The notes under the pieces are model-generated. The model worked only from the letters and a program-made list of their open reading frames with translations. It made no database searches and was not told the DNA's origin. From the NCBI GenBank assembly GCA_025963715.1, contig JAOQAG010000004.1, positions 1 through 64,000 on the forward strand: a DNA stretch of 64,000 bases, written 5' to 3'. Source of the stretch: Bacteroidota bacterium (GTDB taxonomy: Bacteria > Bacteroidota > Bacteroidia > 2-12-FULL-35-15). Numbering within the stretch: position 1 is the stretch's first letter; every line of letters begins with the position of its first letter. The translations under genes were made by a program, and so were the position numbers. Of this stretch, positions 59,201 through 64,000 are shown piece by piece.

Positions 59201-60839
59201 ACGTGGTAGCGGCCGCATTTACACAAAATGGTCCGGCAGCTGTAATGGTAGGCGATACGCCGGGATTGACCGTAACATTGGCCGTAAAGCTGTTGGTACA
59301 TGTTCCCGAGGTTACTGTTAAGGTAACCGGAAAGGAACCTGCTCCCGGAAATGTGTGCGTTGGATTCTGTACGGCGGCATCAGTGCTGGCATTGGCATCA
59401 AAATCCCATGCCCAGGCGGTAATGCTTCCGGCCGGTGTGGAATGGTCGGCAAAAGTTGTAGCCGATCCCTGGCAGACGACATCGCTGGTAAAGTTAGCAA
59501 TAGGGTTAAAAGGGTTACCCGGAATAACGGTATCCAGTGAAAAAGTACAAGGAATATTTGGTGGTGTTGTAACGGTTTGCATGGTTACAGTATATGTTCC
59601 TGCAACGTTTGCCGAAATAGTAGCGGTATTGGATGCACCTACAATTCCCGGTCCGGTCCATGAATAGCTTGCAAGGCCGGTTGGAGCCGATACGTTAATG
59701 GAAGAACCGCCGCAAATGGTTGGCGAAGATGTTAAGATCTGAGGGGGAGTGCAGGAACAGTCGATGTACGCCCAGGCATCGTGACTCCCCGGAGCTGGAT
59801 TTCCGCTGGCATCAATACTTCCCATACAATCGGAAACCGTAAATTCAATGGTTACGTTTTGTCCGGCATAGGCATTCAAAGGAATCAATACCTGCGTCCA
59901 GTTTTTGTAGTAATATGTTCCGCTAAGCGTTAAACCAAGTGATGCGGCCGAAGTTCCGTTGATATCAAGGGAAGCACAATTGATCGGGGTTCCCGAATTG
60001 TTAACACCAAGGTACATCCTGATCTGGAAATACGGCTGGATCGGTGCTGTGTGCCCGCTTCCGCCATCTTCGATCACTGCTGCATAATTATAAGTAAAAT
60101 AAGGACTGGACGGATTTACTAAAAATGTTTGGGAAAGACGTGCAGAATATTCTCCGCCGCCAGCCTGTTCACCCAATCTCACAGAAGCTGTTCCACCTGC
60201 CATTACACGGCTAATTGCCGGAATAACCCCGTCTGTTCCGCCTGTCATGATGGTGTGCTCGTTCCCGGTAGAATTAACAGTACCCAAATCGAAGCTTGCG
60301 GTAGCTGTAGGATCCTGCGAACTGCCCCAGGAGCCGGTCCAGCCGGTTAAAGTGCCGGTTTCAAAATCCATGTTGTTGCAGGGTTGTCCGGGCGAAAAAG
60401 GAACGGGATTGGATCCACCCAATTGTTTTTGCTGGTTATCTGCCTGTTGCTTTTTGAAATTAGCATACAGCGCTGCATATACTCTTACCTGGCTTTGTAC
60501 ATAGGCTTCCAGATCTTGTTTCGTGTTGATCTCGCCTTTGCCGATCTTTATCATCAGCCTGTATTTATCGAGCGAGGGACGTGATCCCAGGTATTTTTCA
60601 AAATCTTTTGTAGTTGCAGGTTCGGTAACTACGGCTGCAAATATGGATTTTTGAATGTGAATGTGCGATGAAAGCAGCAATTGTTTTGCTTTTTGCTGAT
60701 AGGCTGTGTAGGTAGCCTGATTGAGATCACCATCAACTGTTGAACTTTGTCCAAATACCGGATTTGTTAACACTCCACCAATAGAGAAAATCGCCAAAAG
60801 CGAAATCTTAATGAGAGAGAAAAAAGATCTATTTGCCAT
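56217..60839 (-). CDS. Giant PKD/Ig-like repeat adhesin with gliding motility-associated C-terminal (T9SS type B) domain
   Basis: 1540 aa; PKD motifs (AWAWDFDANASTDAAVQNPTHTFPGAG, WDWNFGDGSAVDS), C-terminus YIPNAFTPNGDGVNDYFFGQGIGIVDYDIYIFDRWGNMIYHG. Confidence 0.92.
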   Translation of the reverse strand: MANRSFFSLIKISLLAIFSIGGVLTNPVFGQSSTVDGDLNQATYTAYQQKAKQLLLSSHIHIQKSIFAAVVTEPATTKDFEKYLGSRPSLDKYRLMIKIGKGEINTKQDLEAYVQSQVRVYAALYANFKKQQADNQQKQLGGSNPVPFSPGQPCNNMDFETGTLTGWTGSWGSSQDPTATASFDLGTVNSTGNEHTIMTGGTDGVIPAISRVMAGGTASVRLGEQAGGGEYSARLSQTFLVNPSSPYFTYNYAAVIEDGGSGHTAPIQPYFQIRMYLGVNNSGTPINCASLDINGTSAASLGLTLSGTYYYKNWTQVLIPLNAYAGQNVTIEFTVSDCMGSIDASGNPAPGSHDAWAYIDCSCTPPQILTSSPTICGGSSINVSAPTGLASYSWTGPGIVGASNTATISANVAGTYTVTMQTVTTPPNIPCTFSLDTVIPGNPFNPIANFTSDVVCQGSATTFADHSTPAGSITAWAWDFDANASTDAAVQNPTHTFPGAGSFPVTLTVTSGTCTNSFTANVTVNPGVSPTITAAGPFCVNAAATTLTGNPTGGTWAGTGITNAATGQFTPSSATVGNNTITYSVTGACAGNATSTIVVNPLPISDAGTDVTICSGTAATIGTATTAGYTYGWTPATGLSSTSISNPSITTVNAGTTPIVTNYTVTTTANTCTSTDAVTVTVNPQPVLAITNPAAVCSPNTVNITAAAVTAGSTGGGTLTYWTDAAATVPLASPTAVATSGTYYIKVTATGGCTDIDPVTVTINPLPVSNAGADVTICSGTAASIGTATTAGYGYAWAPATGLSSSTISNPSNTTTNPGTTPIVTSYVVTTTITATGCQTTDTAVITVNPQPVLAITDPAAVCLPTTVDITAAAVTAGSTGGGILTYWTDAGATVPLATPAAVATSGTYYIKVTATGGCTDIDPVTVTVNPLPVSNAGPDITICTGTPATLGTATTAGYGYAWSPATGLSSSTISNPDNTTTNAGTTSIVTTYIVTTTITATGCQSKDTAIVTVNPFPVLAITNPAAVCAPLTVDITLPAVTAGSVGAGVLSYWLDAAATNPLLTPTAVAASGTYYIKITSGAGCTDLDSVVVTINPLPVSDAGPDLVLCTGSTGPIGTPTTAGDTYSWTPGTGLSSTIISDPTVTLTNLTLAPVSTPYAVTTTITATGCLSHDTVIVTVNPVATANAGSSQSVCAGSSLTLAGAVGGAASGGTWSGGAGTYAPDNATLNAVYTPSAAEYAAGSITLTLTTNDPSGPCTFASSSVTFFFYENPVIVFTVDDPNGCPVHCGAFTDLSTIGGGDNIVSWDWNFGDGSAVDSTTQNTSHCFSQTGFYDVTLTATSNHGCVSTLTNIHMVQVYATPVADFNPNPTNATVLNPVVTLENASSTDVNYWNYYFGDGDSISPSTSSPVHTYPNGEASSYLATLIVHNADGCWDTIQKPVDIGPEFTFYIPNAFTPNGDGVNDYFFGQGIGIVDYDIYIFDRWGNMIYHGDNIYASKWDGKANHGSDVAQQDVYVWKVKLKDVFGKTHNYIGTVTLVR
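57530..59040 (-). repeat. Tandem repeats of 498 bp (166 aa), about 3 copies
   Basis: Core taatacgt-containing block recurs at 57611, 58109 and 58607, exactly 498 bp apart. Confidence 0.9.
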
Positions 60840-61096
60840 GTTATCAATTAATTGTGTAAATGTGAAAGAAACGAAAATAAGCTAAAATTATCCGGATTCA
60901 AAATTCAGGAGTTGATTTTTTTGATTCCGGTAATAGTCAAAATGTTAGACAAATTTCATTTTAAGGCGGAGTAATTCCGATTTACCTTCTATGAATTTGA
61001 TTTGGAGATACCCCTATTCGCAAAAAGGTTGCATTTGCGACCTGATTTTCAAAATCCGCGATCTTGTTTCATTAAAACAACCGGAATTAAAAATGA

Positions 61097-61999
61097 TCAG
61101 GCCCAGGAAATGCCTTTTTTCAAAAGTGAGAGGGTTTTTTCTTCGGCGCTGCCGGGAGTTGGCAGGTAATTGTAGTGCCATCCCGCTGTTTCGGGCAGGC
61201 TCATTAAAATGGATTCGGTACGGCCATTGGTTTCCAGCCCGAATTTGGTTCCTTTATCGTATACAAGGTTAAATTCAACGTACCGGCCGCGACGCAGTAA
61301 TTGCCATTTTTTGTGTTCTTCGGAGTATGTTCTTACCTTATTTTTATTCATTAACCGGGTATAAACCGGTGCAAAAGTATTTCCAATTTCCTGTACAAAT
61401 GCAAAACGCTGGTCTTTCGAAATTTCCGGAGTTTGACTCAGTTTATCAAAAAAGATCCCGCCGATGCCTCTTGTTTCATTTCTGTGGTTGATGAAAAAAT
61501 AATCATCCGCCCATTTTTTAAATTCGGGGTAAAAACCGGAACTGTGTTTATCGCAGCTGTTTTTTAATGCGTCGTGAAAAAAGCGGGCATCTTCTTCATC
61601 CACATAATGCGGAGTAAGATCAATACCACCACCAAACCACCAAACGCCTGTGCTCATTTCAAAATAACGCACATTCATGTGGATGATAGGCACCATTGGG
61701 TTGGAAGGGTGGATCACAATGGAAACGCCCGTAGCGTAAAATGTATGTTGCTGATCGCCGGAAATGGCATTTTCGTTTTTCAAAAAATCAGGTACCGGGC
61801 CATGTACTGCGGAAAACAAGACTCCACCTTTTTCAATTACATTCCCGTGTTGGATAATGCGTGTGCGGCCACCACCACCTTCTGTCCGCTCCCAGTTATC
61901 TTCAATAAATTTCCCATTTCCGTCTTCGGCTTCCAGTGCAGCACAAATGTTATCCTGCAATGTTTTAAACCAGGTAGTGATCTCCTCTTTTGTGTGCAT
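61097..61999 (-). CDS. hemF: Oxygen-dependent coproporphyrinogen III oxidase
   Basis: WERTEGGGGRTRIIQHGNVIEKGGVLFSAVHG, VWWFGGGIDLTPHY, GRYVEFNLVYDKGTKFGLETNGRTESILMSLP. Confidence 0.97.
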   Translation of the reverse strand: MHTKEEITTWFKTLQDNICAALEAEDGNGKFIEDNWERTEGGGGRTRIIQHGNVIEKGGVLFSAVHGPVPDFLKNENAISGDQQHTFYATGVSIVIHPSNPMVPIIHMNVRYFEMSTGVWWFGGGIDLTPHYVDEEDARFFHDALKNSCDKHSSGFYPEFKKWADDYFFINHRNETRGIGGIFFDKLSQTPEISKDQRFAFVQEIGNTFAPVYTRLMNKNKVRTYSEEHKKWQLLRRGRYVEFNLVYDKGTKFGLETNGRTESILMSLPETAGWHYNYLPTPGSAEEKTLSLLKKGISWA

Positions 62000-62003
62000 G
62001 CCT

Positions 62004-63788
62004 CTAATTTGCTTTTACCAATTTATAATCCTGGTACTTAAGTATGTACACAAACCTATTTTCAAATCCACTATCGGGAGGGAACTGAGCAAAACTGAAA
62101 TTAGTCATCATGCATTGCTGCTTGTTTTCGCTCAGTGTTTTTAAAAATCCGGAACCATTATTTTGCAAGGCTGCCATAAAATAATACGTGATGTCAAATC
62201 CCTGGTAGGAATAATTTTCAGGTTCTGTTTTATACTTGTCGCGGTAATTTTTAATGAATTGTTTTGACTGTGCATTTTCATAATCCACAAAATTATTGGC
62301 AGGAATGCGCAGCGATAAATTGTTCAGGTATTCCAGGTCGAGGTTATCGTATGAAGTCCAGTTTTGCAGCCCGCACAGGATAATGTCATGCTTCTCTTTC
62401 ATATTGTTCAGCTTGCCGATAAACTCCGTTACATACGATTGATTGTTGGAAGGCAGGATCACGATGTTTGTTTTTGTAGCGCTCAGCATGCTTTGTACAC
62501 CGCTTAAACCCACCACCTCTTTTACCGAATCGGCTGCGGAATGGCCTTTTTCCAACAGGGATTTATTGGCAGTTGCTTTAAATGTATTGTAAAGCCCTGC
62601 ATCTTTTGCCATGCCGCTGTTTACCAAAATAATGTTTTGTGTATGGAATGTATCCACCACATAATGCGCCAGCTGCTCGATCTGCAGAGTGGTGGAAGAT
62701 GCTACTTTACAGACATACGGGTTGTTGAACAAAATTTTATTCACTTGCGTAAACGGAGAAACAATAGCGATCTGATGTTCTTTTGCATATTTCGAAAATG
62801 GAATAAAGCTGTAGCCGTACAAAGGCCCGATCATCAGGTCCATAGTTGCCAGTTCCGGCTTTTTAAGAATATTGAGCATGTTGAGCGAATCGCTGTCGTC
62901 GATATCATACACATACACTTTTGCATTAAAATGTAATTTTTTAAGCGAGTCGATCGCGAGTAAAGCGCCTTCATAAAATTGCAGCGCCACTTCTGTTTTG
63001 TTGGAAAACTGAATATCGCCATGTACCAGCTTATCAAGGTCCATTTCGTTTGCTTCATTTACATGAAATGGCAAAAAGAAAGCGATGTTATAGGACGGTT
63101 TTTTTTCGCCTTTGTAATCCGTTGTACCGGTTACGATCCTGTCGGTTGGTGCATTGGAATTATCGGTGCTTGTTAAAACAGCAGTTGCCGGTAATTTGGT
63201 TACCGGTATGGATGAAATAACAGTACCGGGTGTGACCGGAGCTTTCGGCTCGTTTGTTTTTACAACGACCGGAGTTTCCGTTTTTGGTTTATTGGAAGGG
63301 ATCTTCAGCATTTGCCCTGCTTTTAATCCGTCTTTCAATTCGGGATTGAGCAGTTTTAACTTTTCGGCATCCACACCATATTGTTTGGTAATGGCATACA
63401 AAGTTTGCCCCGGTTCCACCTTGTGCATACTATAATTGCTGGTATCAACGGTGGCAAGCGTCACTTTCTTTTTTTCAAACGGAATTTTCAGGATCTGCCC
63501 GGGTTTCAGCCCATCGATCGCATCCGGGTTTTCAATCACCAGGTCATTTACATCGATGCCGTAAAATTTAGCGATCGCGAATAAGGTTTGTCCTTTTTCA
63601 ACAGTATGCAAATAATATTTAATTCCGCCAATCGTTGCCGAGCTGCGGGTTTTGTGGATCTCGGTGGATTCCTGCGCGGAGGAAACAGCAACATTGAACA
63701 CCAGCAATAAGGTGCAGAAAATCATCCATCGGTGATTTCCTTTTTTTATTTCCGGTATGTGATTCAGAATTTTCAAATTTATTCCCAT
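62004..63788 (-). CDS. LysM-domain protein with periplasmic-binding-protein-like C-terminal domain
   Basis: Two LysM motifs ([56 protein letters not shown]) then a Peripla_BP-like domain. Confidence 0.88.
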   Translation of the reverse strand: MGINLKILNHIPEIKKGNHRWMIFCTLLLVFNVAVSSAQESTEIHKTRSSATIGGIKYYLHTVEKGQTLFAIAKFYGIDVNDLVIENPDAIDGLKPGQILKIPFEKKKVTLATVDTSNYSMHKVEPGQTLYAITKQYGVDAEKLKLLNPELKDGLKAGQMLKIPSNKPKTETPVVVKTNEPKAPVTPGTVISSIPVTKLPATAVLTSTDNSNAPTDRIVTGTTDYKGEKKPSYNIAFFLPFHVNEANEMDLDKLVHGDIQFSNKTEVALQFYEGALLAIDSLKKLHFNAKVYVYDIDDSDSLNMLNILKKPELATMDLMIGPLYGYSFIPFSKYAKEHQIAIVSPFTQVNKILFNNPYVCKVASSTTLQIEQLAHYVVDTFHTQNIILVNSGMAKDAGLYNTFKATANKSLLEKGHSAADSVKEVVGLSGVQSMLSATKTNIVILPSNNQSYVTEFIGKLNNMKEKHDIILCGLQNWTSYDNLDLEYLNNLSLRIPANNFVDYENAQSKQFIKNYRDKYKTEPENYSYQGFDITYYFMAALQNNGSGFLKTLSENKQQCMMTNFSFAQFPPDSGFENRFVYILKYQDYKLVKAN

Positions 63789-64000
63789 TCAATGGTTGCA
63801 GGCGGTTTCGAGCTAATATCGTATACCACACGGTTAATTCCTTTTACTTTATTGATGATCTCATTGGATACTTTTCCTAAAAATTCGTATGGCAAATGAC
63901 ACCAGTCGGCCGTCATACCATCCGTGCTGGTTACGGCACGCAGCGCCACTGCATTTTCATACGTGCGTTCATCGCCCATTACACCTACCGACTGCACGGG
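63779..64000 (-). CDS. guaA: GMP synthase (glutamine-hydrolysing), C-terminal part, truncated by window edge
   Basis: [52 protein letters not shown]. Confidence 0.95.
   Translation of the reverse strand, partial: PVQSVGVMGDERTYENAVALRAVTSTDGMTADWCHLPYEFLGKVSNEIINKVKGINRVVYDISSKPPATIEWE

Overview
This 64 kb window looks like ordinary chromosome from a Bacteroidota bacterium. Supporting signs are many secreted proteins with type IX secretion (T9SS) C-terminal signals, PorP/SprF- and PorE-like proteins, a leucine-dehydrogenase-like enzyme, DUF3276 and TAnnTTTG-type promoters. I called about 44 protein genes. Housekeeping genes include coaE, ybbR-like, yajC, nusB, hemF, a J-domain protein and the 3' end of guaA at the right edge. 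Accessory content includes: three gliding-motility/CHU_C (T9SS type B) proteins, two of them giant repeat adhesins sharing one Ig-like module; a five-gene minus-strand cluster (collagen-like fibre, mini CHU_C protein, PorP/SprF, PorE-like OmpA, beta-barrel with Ig-like repeats); a hipBA toxin-antitoxin pair with a likely operator; a LiaF-like gene near a LytS/LytTR two-component pair; a YfiR/TPR/HAMP-PP2C signalling cluster; and a sigma-70 factor with a zinc-finger/TonB fusion. The least explained material is intergenic: several families of palindromic MITE/REP-like elements (two 117-bp copies, with 26-bp perfect terminal inverted repeats in the first; a 115-bp element; a 95-97-bp family; nested palindrome insertions), a 109-bp tandem repeat, a perfect 43-bp duplication before an adhesin gene, and a candidate ~180-nt structured small RNA with its own promoter and terminator at about 18048-18228. 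No tRNA, rRNA, CRISPR array or prophage was seen. All family names come from reading the translations; no database search was run.
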